A stretch of DNA of 41,943 nt. It comes from Campylobacter gastrosuis (lineage in GTDB: Bacteria > Campylobacterota > Campylobacteria > Campylobacterales > Campylobacteraceae). Location: NCBI RefSeq assembly GCF_030249845.1, contig NZ_JANURM010000015.1, positions 1 through 41,943 on the forward strand. Reading direction: 5' to 3'. Numbering within the stretch: position 1 is the first letter of the stretch; each line of letters starts with the position of its first letter. Positions 33,358-41,943 of the stretch are shown one piece after another. The position numbers and the translations under genes were made by a program. The notes under the pieces were generated by a model. The model did not search any database, was not told where the DNA came from, and saw only the letters and a list, made by a program, of their open reading frames with translations.

Positions 33358-34689
33358 ATGGTAGAGCGATATTCACGTAAGATTATGAGTGAAAAATGGA
33401 CGCAACAGGCAAAATATGATGCGTGGCTAAAAGTGGAGCTAGCTGCGGTTAGAGCGTGGAATAAGCTTGGTTTTATTAGCGATGAGGACTGCAAAAAAAT
33501 CTGCCAAAACGCAAAATTTGACGTGGCTAGGATTGATGAGATTGAGCTTACGACAAAGCACGATGTGATCGCATTTTTAACGAGCGTGAGCGAGAGCCTT
33601 GGCGATGAGAGCAGGTTCGTGCATTTTGGTATGACTAGTTCAGATTGCATTGATACGGCGGTGGCGCTTCAAATTCGTGATAGCTTGGAGCTTCTTGAAG
33701 CTGATATTGCCGAGCTTTTAAAAGCGATAAAATCACGCGCATTTGAGCATAAAAACACGCTAATGGTCGGACGATCGCATGGAATTCACGGAGAGCCGAT
33801 AACTTTTGGGCTGGTTTTAGCCATTTGGTATGATGAGATTGTTCGTGCCTTAGAGCTTTTAAAACACGCAAAAAAGGTCATTTCGGTTGGTAAAATTTCA
33901 GGCGCAATGGGTAATTTCGCCCACGCTCCGCTTGACCTTGAAGAGCTAACCTGTGCCGAGCTAGGACTTAGTCCAGCCCCAGCGTCAAATCAGGTAATCC
34001 AGCGCGACCGCTACGCGCAGGTGATGAGCGCGATTGCGATTTTGGCTTCAAGCTGTGAAAAGATCGCCGTCGCCATTCGCCACTACCAACGCACCGAAGT
34101 TTATGAGTGCGAGGAGTATTTTAGCCCCGGTCAAAAGGGCAGCTCGGCTATGCCACACAAGCGAAATCCAGTGCTAAGCGAGAATGTAACCGGGCTTTGT
34201 AGAATGCTTAGAAGCTACGCGCTCCCAGCGATGGAGAACGTGGCGCTCTGGCACGAAAGGGACATCAGCCACAGCTCGGTTGAGCGTTTTATCCTGCCTG
34301 ATGCGTTTATCACGGCTGATTTTATGCTCGCTCGCCTTACGAATTTGGTTAAAAATTTAGTCGTTTATCCAGAAAATATGATGAAAAATCTAAACCTAAC
34401 TGGCGGTTTGGTCTTTTCTCAACGTGTGCTTTTAGAGCTACCAAAACGTGAAATTTCACGCGAAAACGCCTATAAAATCGTGCAAAGAAATGCGATGAAA
34501 GTTTGGGCTGATTTGGGGCAGAATAAGCCGGTTTTAAACGAAAACGGCGAGAGTTTGTTTTTACAAAATTTACTAGCTGACGCCGAGCTTAGAGAGAGCC
34601 TTGATGAGGGCGAGATTAGGGCGTGTTTTGACTACTCATACTACACAAAAAACGTGGATAGAATTTTTAAAAGGGTGTTTGAAAAGTAA
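33358..34689 (+). CDS. purB: Adenylosuccinate lyase
   Basis: A 443-residue fumarase/aspartase-superfamily enzyme acting twice in purine synthesis, on SAICAR and adenylosuccinate. It starts MVERYSRKIMSEKWTQQAKYDAWLKVELAAV. It has TKHDVIAFL, HFGMTSSDCIDTA, GRSHGIHGEPITFG and the flexible signature loop SSAMPHKRNP (residues 262-271, catalytic Ser at its start). RDISHSSVERFILPD also fits. Normal length. It starts with ATG at 33358 and ends one base before the Kiwa-like genes, whose base composition is very different. Confidence 0.97.
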   Translation: MVERYSRKIMSEKWTQQAKYDAWLKVELAAVRAWNKLGFISDEDCKKICQNAKFDVARIDEIELTTKHDVIAFLTSVSESLGDESRFVHFGMTSSDCIDTAVALQIRDSLELLEADIAELLKAIKSRAFEHKNTLMVGRSHGIHGEPITFGLVLAIWYDEIVRALELLKHAKKVISVGKISGAMGNFAHAPLDLEELTCAELGLSPAPASNQVIQRDRYAQVMSAIAILASSCEKIAVAIRHYQRTEVYECEEYFSPGQKGSSAMPHKRNPVLSENVTGLCRMLRSYALPAMENVALWHERDISHSSVERFILPDAFITADFMLARLTNLVKNLVVYPENMMKNLNLTGGLVFSQRVLLELPKREISRENAYKIVQRNAMKVWADLGQNKPVLNENGESLFLQNLLADAELRESLDEGEIRACFDYSYYTKNVDRIFKRVFEK

Positions 34690-34690
34690 A

Positions 34691-35206
34691 ATGAATTTAC
34701 TTATAAAAATAGCAACTCAACTTTATATATTTACGGCAGTTTCACCGATCGTTATCATATTTTTAATAAAAAAAGAGTCCTGTTTTTGTGCATTTAGCCT
34801 ATTTGTGTTTGCTTTTGTTTATTCAAATTTGTTTTTAAATTGTTGCCTTAAAAAATTTGGAGATGAGAGCGTTGAATGCGATTTTGTAGAAATTGCCGAA
34901 CCCAAGTTTATACCTATTTACATTGCATATTTTGTTGTGGCTTTGAGTGTAAATAATGATAACATATTGCTTTTTTGGATAATTTTTTTAGGCATTTTTA
35001 TATTGATTCAAGGATGTAAATTTAGTTTTTTTAATCCATTTGTGCTTTTAAAATTTAACTTTTATGAAGCAAATGCAAAGAACAATACCGGAGCTAATTA
35101 TCGTTTGTTTTTAATATCTAAACGCAATATTAAAAATATAGATAAAATATCAAATTTAATCAGACTTAATAATTTTACATTTTTACAAAAGGATGAAAAT
35201 GAGTAA
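34691..35206 (+). CDS. kwaA: KwaA-like membrane protein of a Kiwa anti-phage system
   Basis: A 171-residue membrane protein with four hydrophobic segments, at about residues 8-27, 33-53, 70-88 and 91-110. A cytoplasmic tail follows (FFNPFVLLKFNFYEANAKNNTG, YRLFLISKRNIKNIDKISNLIRLNNFTFLQ). Four helices, then a NP-x-L-L-x-x-x-x-Y/F-Y-E block and an LISK-K/R block, is what I recall of KwaA, which senses phage infection at the membrane and works with KwaB. The call rests on this and on the DUF4868-like gene next to it. The start is ATG at 34691, one base after purB. It is strikingly AT-rich compared with purB. It overlaps kwaB by eight bases. Confidence 0.65.
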   Translation: MNLLIKIATQLYIFTAVSPIVIIFLIKKESCFCAFSLFVFAFVYSNLFLNCCLKKFGDESVECDFVEIAEPKFIPIYIAYFVVALSVNNDNILLFWIIFLGIFILIQGCKFSFFNPFVLLKFNFYEANAKNNTGANYRLFLISKRNIKNIDKISNLIRLNNFTFLQKDENE

Positions 35207-36005
35207 AAAATCAGTTTTTGGTAATAGTAAAAATAAAATTTTCAAGATTTTAGAAGATAATTTAAAAAATATTTGGGATTATGATATAGAGTTAAAGCCT
35301 ATTGATTTTTTGCAGGAAAAAGGAAATTATAAACTAGAAGATGATGAGATATTTTTTATCAAATTAAATAATGAAGAAAGTAAAAAAATTAAAGACTTAT
35401 TTAATACAACTAATGCTGATAACATAGATAAAAAATCTCTTTTAAATATAAAATATCTTTTTGTTATTGATAAAAAAAATATATATTTTCAACGTATTTT
35501 TAAAGCAAATCTTATCAGTAAACCATTTTTGGCTTTTTCAAATGATATAGCAAAATTGCACAAAAACGAGACTATTTTGGTTGTTCAAAACCGAACAGAA
35601 GTTGTATTTAAAAACGATGAAATATATTTTTTAAAATTTAGTGATTTAACGGCTATTTTTGGCTTTTTAGCCCACTATTATAGAGAAGCCACTAACGATG
35701 ATATGAATGCTTTTAAAGCCTGCGAAAAAATGGATATAAATACTGATTTAAATTCAGAAACATTGCCAAAAACCACTCTGAGAAAAGTTGCTCAAATAGT
35801 AGATAGTATTGATGATTTAGAAAAAAATTTTAATACATATAAAAAATATTCTATAAAATACACTGATATTTTTAAAAATAATAAGATAAAAATTTACGAT
35901 AAAAACGATATTGAGACTTTACATAATGTAATATTTCAAAAATACTATGAAACGGATATAAGTAGTGAAAAGCGTCTTGCAAGTTCCTTTAAAAAAATCA
36001 AATGA
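35199..36005 (+). CDS. kwaB: KwaB-like (DUF4868) effector of a Kiwa anti-phage system
   Basis: A 268-residue cytoplasmic protein resembling DUF4868/KwaB. The recognisable stretch is YLFVIDKKNIYFQRIFKANLIS, ETILVVQNRTEVVFKNDEIYFLKFSDLTAIFGFLAHYYREA, the typical order of read-out strands and the F-x-x-IFG/F-x-x-x-Y-x-x-E-A helix. In known Kiwa systems KwaB binds DNA and blocks phage replication after KwaA signals. I chose the ATG at 35199 (MSKKSVFG) because the AAAGG box is best spaced for it. An ATG six bases earlier would add two residues. Its 5' end overlaps kwaA (ATGAGTAA) and its 3' end overlaps the next gene by 41 bases. Confidence 0.65.
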   Translation: MSKKSVFGNSKNKIFKILEDNLKNIWDYDIELKPIDFLQEKGNYKLEDDEIFFIKLNNEESKKIKDLFNTTNADNIDKKSLLNIKYLFVIDKKNIYFQRIFKANLISKPFLAFSNDIAKLHKNETILVVQNRTEVVFKNDEIYFLKFSDLTAIFGFLAHYYREATNDDMNAFKACEKMDINTDLNSETLPKTTLRKVAQIVDSIDDLEKNFNTYKKYSIKYTDIFKNNKIKIYDKNDIETLHNVIFQKYYETDISSEKRLASSFKKIK

Positions 36006-38112
36006 TTTTGAATTAGCCAACAAAAAACTAAAAGAAATTTTTGGCGAAAATAACGTTAGCGACAACATATCGGTTAGTATTAGTGGAATAGTACAAACAC
36101 ACATCATATATAAAGTTTGTAAAATTGATCCTATAAATAATGAAGATTTAAGAAAAATTTTAAAAGAACACAATATAAAATTTCAGGAATGTAAAATAAA
36201 TTCTTTATTTGTCAATGATTTTAAAAATATAACTTTTGAAAAATGCAAGATTAATGTTTTTGAATCAATGATGCCCGAAGGTAATAAAAAAGAGAGATTG
36301 GAGTTTATAGATTGTAAATTTACTAGAAAATTTGAGCTCGGATCAACAAACTTTAAAAATATAAATTTTAAAAAGTGTGCCTTTAAAGATTTTTATATCA
36401 ATGGGGCAAAATTTGCAACTTTTAACTTTCAAGATTGTAAAATCTTTGGTAATTTCATGGTAAAAAATTGTATTTTTAGAAATTCAAATTTTAAAAGTAA
36501 TATTTTTTATAATAATACAGATTTTTCAAACTCCATATTTACAAATAAGACCTATTTTAACAATTCAGAGTTTAGAAATTTTACCGATTTTCACGAGAGC
36601 AATTTTAAAAATATAGCATCGTTTTATGGGGTTTATTTTTATAAAACACCAAATTTTAGTAGTGTTAATTTTGATAAAAATCCAATTTTAATAAATACGA
36701 GTTTTAAAGCAAATAGCTTTGATGATATTAAAATAGACTGCAACAATCAAGCCGAAACTATACACAACAAATTAAAAAATATTAATAAAAACAAACAGGC
36801 AAAAGATGATATTTTTAATAAAACATACTCAGATTTTAGAAATTCATTTTCCATATTAAAAACTACGCTAATTAATAGCGGAAATGTAATAGATTCAAAA
36901 AATCATCATAAAGCAGAATTATATTGTAAAGAAATGGAGCTATTATACGATCTACACAAAGAAAAAAATGTAAATTTTACAAAATGGATTAACTATATAT
37001 CTTTAAAAATTTATCGCACAACAAGTGATCATCATACTAATTTAAGCAAAATTTTTCATTTTATGCTTTTAATGATTACAAGTTATGGTACATTTTTATT
37101 CATCATAAATAAACTTAATAATTATATAATAAACAATAATATGGAAAATATGTTGTTTATTTTTGTATGTTTTTTAGCGATAATTCCAATTTATATATGT
37201 CTAAAAAATATTAAAAATATTAGTGATACTAGTATTTGGATAATTTTTGTTTTATGTACACTATTTATTATATATAGTTTTATTTTTCAACAATATTCAG
37301 TGTTTGGTGTTATTGTCTATTTTGTAATCTTATATATCTTTCTTGTTGGCTATACTACTAAAAATAAATTTATATCTTTTGCAACCGGTTGCTTTACATA
37401 TTTTGTTCCAATATTTGTTTTATTTAATTATCCAAGTCTTATAAACCCAACACTAAATTTATTCAATAAAGAAAATATAGAAAATAACGAATTACTAAAA
37501 CAAATAAATAGTCTAGATTACGATATTTTATCACATTTAACAAGGCTGTCGTTTAGGGATTATGATATTAGTGTCAGTAGCTATTTTTCTGAAAATATTA
37601 TAGTAAATCAAAAAGAAATCATAATATCAAACAAAGATGTTCTTAACGATATTTTTAAATTTCTAGTAAAAATAGATAAAAAAGACAAGCAATACGCCCT
37701 TTTACAAAACATAGATGATGAAAATAAACTAAAAACTATTTTAGAAGATCATACTAATAGACAAGTTGCATTGGATTTAATATATGCAGCAAATAAAGAA
37801 TATACACGAAAAACTTATGATATGGAATTTAAAGATGGTTTTAGACTGTTTTTGCATTTAGCTACAAAACAAGAAATTAAAAAAGAAATTAATTTAATTA
37901 CTAATATTCTCATGCAAAATAAAAACGAAATACAAAAATTAAAAACAATCATAGACAAACAAGAGATATATTTTAAGATTTATAAAGCCATAACACTAGA
38001 TACGATGAATACTCAAATCTACAAATCCACGTATATTTTATATGTTATTATTATGATTTTATGCTTATATTCAATAACAAAAACAGCCCGCAAGAACTCC
38101 ATTACAACATAA
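35965..38112 (+). CDS. Pentapeptide-repeat membrane protein coupled to the Kiwa-like pair
   Basis: A 715-residue protein. Residues about 80-245 are pentapeptide repeats with Phe in the central position (NFKNINFKKCAFKDFYINGAKF, NSNFKSNIFYNNTDFSNSIF), which fold as a right-handed beta-helix. A linker follows (YCKEMELLYDLHKEKN), then about five membrane segments between residues 365 and 485. Next come a helical, charged cytoplasmic or periplasmic part and one last membrane segment near 690-708. The start is GTG at 35965. No ATG in frame is near, and the frame overlaps kwaB by 41 bases, so translation is likely coupled. Very AT-rich like its neighbours. The family is unknown to me beyond its repeats. 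A defence role is inferred from position. Confidence 0.75.
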   Translation: MKSVLQVPLKKSNDFELANKKLKEIFGENNVSDNISVSISGIVQTHIIYKVCKIDPINNEDLRKILKEHNIKFQECKINSLFVNDFKNITFEKCKINVFESMMPEGNKKERLEFIDCKFTRKFELGSTNFKNINFKKCAFKDFYINGAKFATFNFQDCKIFGNFMVKNCIFRNSNFKSNIFYNNTDFSNSIFTNKTYFNNSEFRNFTDFHESNFKNIASFYGVYFYKTPNFSSVNFDKNPILINTSFKANSFDDIKIDCNNQAETIHNKLKNINKNKQAKDDIFNKTYSDFRNSFSILKTTLINSGNVIDSKNHHKAELYCKEMELLYDLHKEKNVNFTKWINYISLKIYRTTSDHHTNLSKIFHFMLLMITSYGTFLFIINKLNNYIINNNMENMLFIFVCFLAIIPIYICLKNIKNISDTSIWIIFVLCTLFIIYSFIFQQYSVFGVIVYFVILYIFLVGYTTKNKFISFATGCFTYFVPIFVLFNYPSLINPTLNLFNKENIENNELLKQINSLDYDILSHLTRLSFRDYDISVSSYFSENIIVNQKEIIISNKDVLNDIFKFLVKIDKKDKQYALLQNIDDENKLKTILEDHTNRQVALDLIYAANKEYTRKTYDMEFKDGFRLFLHLATKQEIKKEINLITNILMQNKNEIQKLKTIIDKQEIYFKIYKAITLDTMNTQIYKSTYILYVIIMILCLYSITKTARKNSITT

Positions 38113-38195
38113 ATAATTTGCACACAAAATCCTAAGCTATTTAAAACCATTAAAAAGGTAAAATCTCAAAATTAAAATTTACAGAAAGCACAAAT

Positions 38196-40568
38196 ATGAA
38201 AGTAGTAAAACGTAACGGACGCACAGAAGAGCTGGACGTCTCAAAAATCAAAAAATACACGAGTGAAGCGGTGCTTGGGCTTGATAACGTAAGCCTTAGC
38301 GAGCTTGAAGTTGATGCGAAAATCCAATTTAGAGATATGATTACGACCGAAGAAATTCAGCAAACGCTAATCAAAACGGCAGTTGAAAAGATTGACATTG
38401 ACCGCCCGAACTGGACGTTTGTCGCCGCACGGCTGTTTTTATACGACCTTTATCACAAGGTTACTGGTTTTAGCGGTTATAACCACCTTCGCGAGTATCT
38501 CATAAAGGGCGAAAAAGCCGGTCGCATCGTGCCGGGGCTTAAAGAAAAATACGACCTTGATGACCTAAATAGCTACATTAAGCCAGAGCGTGATTTGCAG
38601 TTTGCCTATCTTGGCATTAAGACCCTGTATGACCGCTATTTGATAAAGGATAAAGAGGGCAAGCCGATAGAACTGCCTCAGCATATGTTTATGGCAATTG
38701 CGATGTTTTTGGCTCAAAACGAGCTTGATAGCCAAGGCTGGGCTAAGAAATTTTACGATCTAATCAGCAAATTTGAAGTAATGCTAGCCACGCCGACGCT
38801 CTCAAACGCAAGGACGCCGCGCCACCAGCTAAGCTCGTGCTACATCGGCTCTACGCCAGATAATATTGAAGGTATTTTTGATAGCTACAAAGAGATGGCT
38901 TTGCTGTCAAAATTTGGCGGCGGTATCGGTTGGGATTGGAGCAAGGTTCGCGCTATGGGCGGCAGCATTGACGGGCATAAAAACGCCGCTGGCGGTATCA
39001 TACCATTTTTAAAAGTTACAAACGATATCGCAGTTGCCGTCGATCAGCTTGGCACGAGAAAGGGCGCTATCGCCGTTTATGTCGAGCCTTGGCATATGGA
39101 CGTGAGCGACTTTTTGGATTTGCGTAAAAACTCAGGCGAAGAAAGACGTCGCGCGCACGAGCTATTTCCAGCGCTTTGGATAAATGACCTGTTTATGAAG
39201 CGAATTGCCGCAAATGAAAAATGGACGCTTTTTGACCCAGCGCAAGTAAGCGATTTAACCGACCTTTACGGCGATGAGTTTGAAAAACGCTACATTGAAT
39301 ACGAAAATGATGACACAATACAAAAAAATACAATGCTTGCAAAAGAGCTTTGGAAAAAGGTGCTAACAAGCTATTTTGAAACTGGTATGCCGTTTCTTGG
39401 CTTTAAAGATAACGCAAACAAGGCAAATCCAAACGATCACGCCGGCATAATTAGAAGCTCAAATTTATGCACCGAAATTTTTCAAAACACACAGCCAAAC
39501 TACTATCAAATCAAGGTTACCTTTGAGAGCGGTAAAATCAGCCTTTATGACGAAGAGGACGATGTTTTAGTTGATAGCGGGATAACAAAAAAGGCTAAAA
39601 AACTCTCAGCCCTTGATAGCATAAAAGATGATCAAATTTTCATCGTAGAAAAAGAGCCGATCGCCGGGCAAACGGCAGTTTGCAACCTTGCAAGTATAAA
39701 TTTAAGTAAAATTAGCACGCCAGAAGATATCGCAAGAGTAGTGCCGATAGCCGTTAGAATGCTTGATAACGTGATTGATCTAAATTTCTACCCGCACAAA
39801 AAGGTAAAGGATACGAACCTACAAACTCGCGCGATAGGACTTGGCGTAATGGGCGAGGCGCAAATGCTTGCCGCAAAGCAGGTAAAATGGGGCAGTTACG
39901 AGCATTTGGCGTTAATTGATAGCGTAATGGAGAATATCAGCTACCACACGATTTACGCTAGTTCAAATTTAAGCGTTGAAAAGGGCAGATACCCTAGCTT
40001 TGAAGGCTCAAAGTGGAGCCAAGGCATAATGCCAATAGACGTCGCGAACGAAAACGCAAAAGCGCTGGTAAATCGCGGCGGGCTATTTGATGAAAACACC
40101 TGCGACTGGGACAAGCTAAGGGCGAAAGTAAAAACCGATGGTATGCGAAACGGCTACCTAATGGCGATCGCGCCAACTTCAAGCATAAGCATACTTGTCG
40201 GCACAACCCAGACCATTGAGCCGGTCTATAAACGCAAGTGGTTTGAGCATAATTTAAGCGGTATGATCCCAAATGTCGTGCCAAATTTAAGCCCTGATAC
40301 GTGGCAGTTTTATACACCAGCTTACGAGCTTGACCAAAGGGTGCTAATCCGCGCTGGCGCTATCCGCCAAAAGTGGATAGATCAGGGACAAAGCCTAAAT
40401 ATCTTTATGAGCCTTGATAAGGCAAGCGGCGGATATTTAAATGAAATTTACACCCTTGCTTGGAGCTTAGGGCTAAAATCAACCTACTATCTACGCTCAG
40501 AAAGCCCAGATAGCGAAAAGGTAAATAACGTCGCCGACCGCTCGATAGAATGCGAAGGGTGTCAGTAA
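38196..40568 (+). CDS. nrdA: Ribonucleoside-diphosphate reductase, alpha subunit (class I)
   Basis: A 790-residue large subunit that reduces ribonucleotides with the radical made by NrdB, which is not in this window. The N-terminal ATP-cone is MKVVKRNGRTEELDVSKIKKYTSEAV. The active-site Cys pair starts in LSSCYIGS (Cys215). The catalytic triple is N423, C425 and E427 in SSNLCTEIF, and QTAVCNLASINLS supplies the second redox Cys. YWHD-like GAIAVYVEPWHMDV and the redox-active C-terminal tail CEGCQ are present. Normal length. It follows the defence genes after 83 bases and has normal base composition. Confidence 0.98.
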   Translation: MKVVKRNGRTEELDVSKIKKYTSEAVLGLDNVSLSELEVDAKIQFRDMITTEEIQQTLIKTAVEKIDIDRPNWTFVAARLFLYDLYHKVTGFSGYNHLREYLIKGEKAGRIVPGLKEKYDLDDLNSYIKPERDLQFAYLGIKTLYDRYLIKDKEGKPIELPQHMFMAIAMFLAQNELDSQGWAKKFYDLISKFEVMLATPTLSNARTPRHQLSSCYIGSTPDNIEGIFDSYKEMALLSKFGGGIGWDWSKVRAMGGSIDGHKNAAGGIIPFLKVTNDIAVAVDQLGTRKGAIAVYVEPWHMDVSDFLDLRKNSGEERRRAHELFPALWINDLFMKRIAANEKWTLFDPAQVSDLTDLYGDEFEKRYIEYENDDTIQKNTMLAKELWKKVLTSYFETGMPFLGFKDNANKANPNDHAGIIRSSNLCTEIFQNTQPNYYQIKVTFESGKISLYDEEDDVLVDSGITKKAKKLSALDSIKDDQIFIVEKEPIAGQTAVCNLASINLSKISTPEDIARVVPIAVRMLDNVIDLNFYPHKKVKDTNLQTRAIGLGVMGEAQMLAAKQVKWGSYEHLALIDSVMENISYHTIYASSNLSVEKGRYPSFEGSKWSQGIMPIDVANENAKALVNRGGLFDENTCDWDKLRAKVKTDGMRNGYLMAIAPTSSISILVGTTQTIEPVYKRKWFEHNLSGMIPNVVPNLSPDTWQFYTPAYELDQRVLIRAGAIRQKWIDQGQSLNIFMSLDKASGGYLNEIYTLAWSLGLKSTYYLRSESPDSEKVNNVADRSIECEGCQ

Positions 40569-40572
40569 ATTT

Positions 40573-40588
40573 TAGGGAGAAATCCCTA
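40573..40588. terminator. Weak stem-loop between nrdA and the BASS transporter
   Basis: TAGGGA and TCCCTA pair around GAAA, just after the nrdA stop, with only GAATTT as tail. It may close both convergent genes, but is weak. Confidence 0.4.
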
Positions 40589-40625
40589 GAATTTATCAAA
40601 TTTTACAAGTGCGATTTGTTTAAAA

Positions 40626-41534
40626 TCACAGCTTTAAATTCTCATCTCTCACACACCACCCAGCAAAAATCGCACCTGAAATGTTGTGCCAAATACTAAA
40701 AATCGCACCAGCAAGTGCCGAAACTGGCGTAAAATACTTCATCGCCAAAGCCACGCTAAGTCCCGAGTTTTGCATACCGACCTCAATTGCAATCGTCCTA
40801 GCCGTCTTCTTATCAAAGCCAAACGCCCTAGCCCCAAAATATCCGCTTAGCATACCAAGCACGTTATGCACAGCTACCGCACAAGCCACGATTACGCCCA
40901 CATCGGCAAAATTCTTAGCATTAACCGCCACGATTACGCCGATTATAAAGATAATGGCTGCCATTGAAATTGCGGGCAAAAACGGCTTAAATGAGTTTAT
41001 AAATTTATTAAAAAATGTATTTAAACAAGCACCCACCACAAGTGGTAAGAGCGTGATTTTAACCAAATCAAAAAGCATTGACGCCACCGGCAAATCAACC
41101 CTAGCACCCACATAAAACCACATTAAAACAGGCATTAGCAAGGTTGAAACCAGCGTAGAGATAAGCGTCATACTCACGGACAACGCCACGTCGCCCTTTG
41201 CAAGGTAGGTTATCACGTTTGACGCCGTCCCACCAGCACTCGTCCCAACAAGCATCATACCAATGGTGAGCGCCTCGTTAAAGCCAAAAATTTTTGAAAC
41301 AAGAAGTGCAAAAAGTGGCATAAGCACAAACTGGGTCGCCACGCCAAAAACAACTGCGTATTTTTTACCCCAAACAGCGCGAAATTCGCTTAAATTTAGA
41401 GTAAGCCCCATACCAAGCATTATCGCCATTAAACAAGGCATAATAAACCCCTTAAAAGGCACAAAAAACTCGCTAAAACTATAACAAAACAGCGAAAAAA
41501 TCACTGCTACAAACGGAAATAAAAGTGCTTTCAT
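40626..41534 (-). CDS. BASS-family (bile acid:sodium symporter-like) transporter
   Basis: A 302-residue inner-membrane protein with about nine or ten membrane segments. It has the BASS blocks GFIMPCLMAIMLGMGLTLNLSEF, VGTSAGGTASNVITYLAKGDVALSVSMTLISTL (with the substrate-site residues TSAGGTASN) and AIEVGMQNSGLSVALAMKYF. Bacterial members move organic acids or sulfur compounds with sodium and very rarely bile acids, so the substrate is open. The start is ATG at 41534. It is directly behind the map remnant on the same strand. Confidence 0.92.
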   Translation of the reverse strand: MKALLFPFVAVIFSLFCYSFSEFFVPFKGFIMPCLMAIMLGMGLTLNLSEFRAVWGKKYAVVFGVATQFVLMPLFALLVSKIFGFNEALTIGMMLVGTSAGGTASNVITYLAKGDVALSVSMTLISTLVSTLLMPVLMWFYVGARVDLPVASMLFDLVKITLLPLVVGACLNTFFNKFINSFKPFLPAISMAAIIFIIGVIVAVNAKNFADVGVIVACAVAVHNVLGMLSGYFGARAFGFDKKTARTIAIEVGMQNSGLSVALAMKYFTPVSALAGAIFSIWHNISGAIFAGWCVRDENLKL

Positions 41535-41541
41535 TGCAAAA

Positions 41542-41760
41542 TTATAATGCTAATGAAAAGTTTCGCGACGAGAATTTTTGGTGCATTTTTTGTTGAATTT
41601 TTATTTTTGATAATATCATCTCTTCGCAAATTTTATCAATTTCAAGCAAATTCATCACCGGTTTTATCACGCTCTGCACGTAATCAAGGGTCTTTGCGAC
41701 GATTATATTTGCCTCTCTTAGCTTTTGTATCTCTTGTGGGCGTTTTAGTGTTATTGCCAT
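41542..41760 (-). pseudogene. map: N-terminal remnant of methionine aminopeptidase (type I)
   Basis: Residues 1-52 (MAITLKRPQEIQKLREANIIVAKTLDYV, then SVIKPVMNLLEIDKICEEMILSK) match the start of type I methionine aminopeptidases, including the KPGMxLLEID helix with Gly changed to Val. After this the sequence turns into an unrelated tail of 20 residues and stops. The next family block, with the metal ligands, is missing. The remains end only 7 bases before the BASS gene. So it is a truncated copy, and a working map must exist elsewhere since the enzyme is essential. It has a good AGGAT box. Confidence 0.8.
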
Positions 41761-41819
41761 AAATTTATCCTGATTTTTTGCAAACTTATATCAAAATTTT
41801 GCTTTTATTTTGTTGATAA

Positions 41820-41943
41820 CTACCCAAAATCAAGCACCTTTTGTGCCTTTTTTAGCTGTGATTTTTGTAAAATCAGGTGCGAGTAGGTATTATTTACGTG
41901 ATTTAGGCTTGAATGCCCAAGTGCATTTGCAATAAATTGTGGC
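41820..41943 (-). CDS. Tyrosine recombinase/integrase, C-terminal end only
   Basis: The last 41 residues of a site-specific recombinase, the rest beyond the window edge. FIANALGHSSLNHVNNTYSHLILQ contains the LGH (His) and nucleophilic Tyr (TYSH) of XerD/XerH-type or phage integrases. KSQLKKAQKVLDFG follows and ends at the stop (41820-41822). It could be the chromosome-dimer resolvase XerH or a mobile-element integrase. The visible part cannot decide. It precedes the map remnant by 59 bases on the same strand. Confidence 0.78.
   Translation of the reverse strand, partial: PQFIANALGHSSLNHVNNTYSHLILQKSQLKKAQKVLDFG

Noticed and set aside
34691..38112. Prophage or conjugative element
   Set aside because: No integrase, structural, replication or transfer genes are present. 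Only three overlapping genes of unusual composition are found.
40626..41534. Arsenite exporter (ACR3)
   Set aside because: The TSAGGTASN motif and the overall order of blocks fit the BASS family. The ACR3 Cys motif is absent and no ars genes are nearby.
1..41943. CRISPR arrays, insertion sequences and rRNA genes
   Set aside because: I saw no regularly spaced repeats, no transposase-like protein on either strand and no rRNA sequence.

Overview
The window looks like a chromosomal segment of a Campylobacter-group epsilonproteobacterium. The DNA is AT-rich. Many start codons follow AAGGA or AGGAG boxes, and several genes start with TTG or GTG. Promoters show a TATAAT box but rarely a clear -35. 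A Campylobacter-type desulforubrerythrin (Rrc) is present, and homopolymeric G/C tracts of the kind used for phase variation occur twice. The carnitine genes and the defence loci suggest a species outside the C. jejuni/coli pair, but I cannot name it.

Layout. Positions 1-8.1 kb: a cut methyl-accepting chemotaxis receptor, rarA, a secreted protein with internal repeats, an XRE regulator divergent from a small ter cluster (two TerD-family proteins, a small exported protein, TerC), a GNAT acetyltransferase and an exported helix-hairpin-helix protein. 8.2-9.1 kb: rpmI-rplT and a small conserved protein. 9.3-18.4 kb: a crotonobetaine/carnitine operon (caiT, caiA, caiB, caiC, fixC, fixX, a porin) followed by a TetR-family regulator whose last codons hold a G9 tract, then a frameshifted Hcp/Sel1-type gene. 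18.9-25.1 kb: housekeeping genes tpx, purM, coaE, gpmI, mraY, murD and tRNA-Phe.

25.4-30.5 kb: a compact DNA phosphorothioation (Dnd) locus. The first gene fuses a rhodanese domain to DndC and is broken by a C8 tract. Removing one C restores a 546-residue protein with its iron-sulfur cysteines, so this looks like a phase-variable DNA modification system captured in the OFF state. It is followed by DndD and by a fusion of a DndE-like domain with an FtsK/HerA-type ATPase. DndA, DndB and the DndFGH restriction genes are absent from the window. 30.7-34.7 kb: rrc, an exported metallo-beta-lactamase-fold protein, an RluA-type pseudouridine synthase and purB. 34.7-38.1 kb: a very AT-rich insert holding a probable Kiwa anti-phage pair (KwaA membrane protein, KwaB DUF4868-like) overlapped by a 715-residue pentapeptide-repeat membrane protein. 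38.2-41.9 kb: nrdA, a BASS-family transporter, the N-terminal remnant of a methionine aminopeptidase gene and the C-terminal end of a tyrosine recombinase.

How the parts work together. The cai operon would import crotonobetaine or carnitine in exchange for gamma-butyrobetaine, activate it to the CoA ester, reduce it, and feed electrons through FixC/FixX. caiD and the ETF genes fixA/fixB are not here. The Dnd locus and the Kiwa-like locus form a defence region interleaved with housekeeping genes between tRNA-Phe and nrdA. No integrase or transposase accompanies them.
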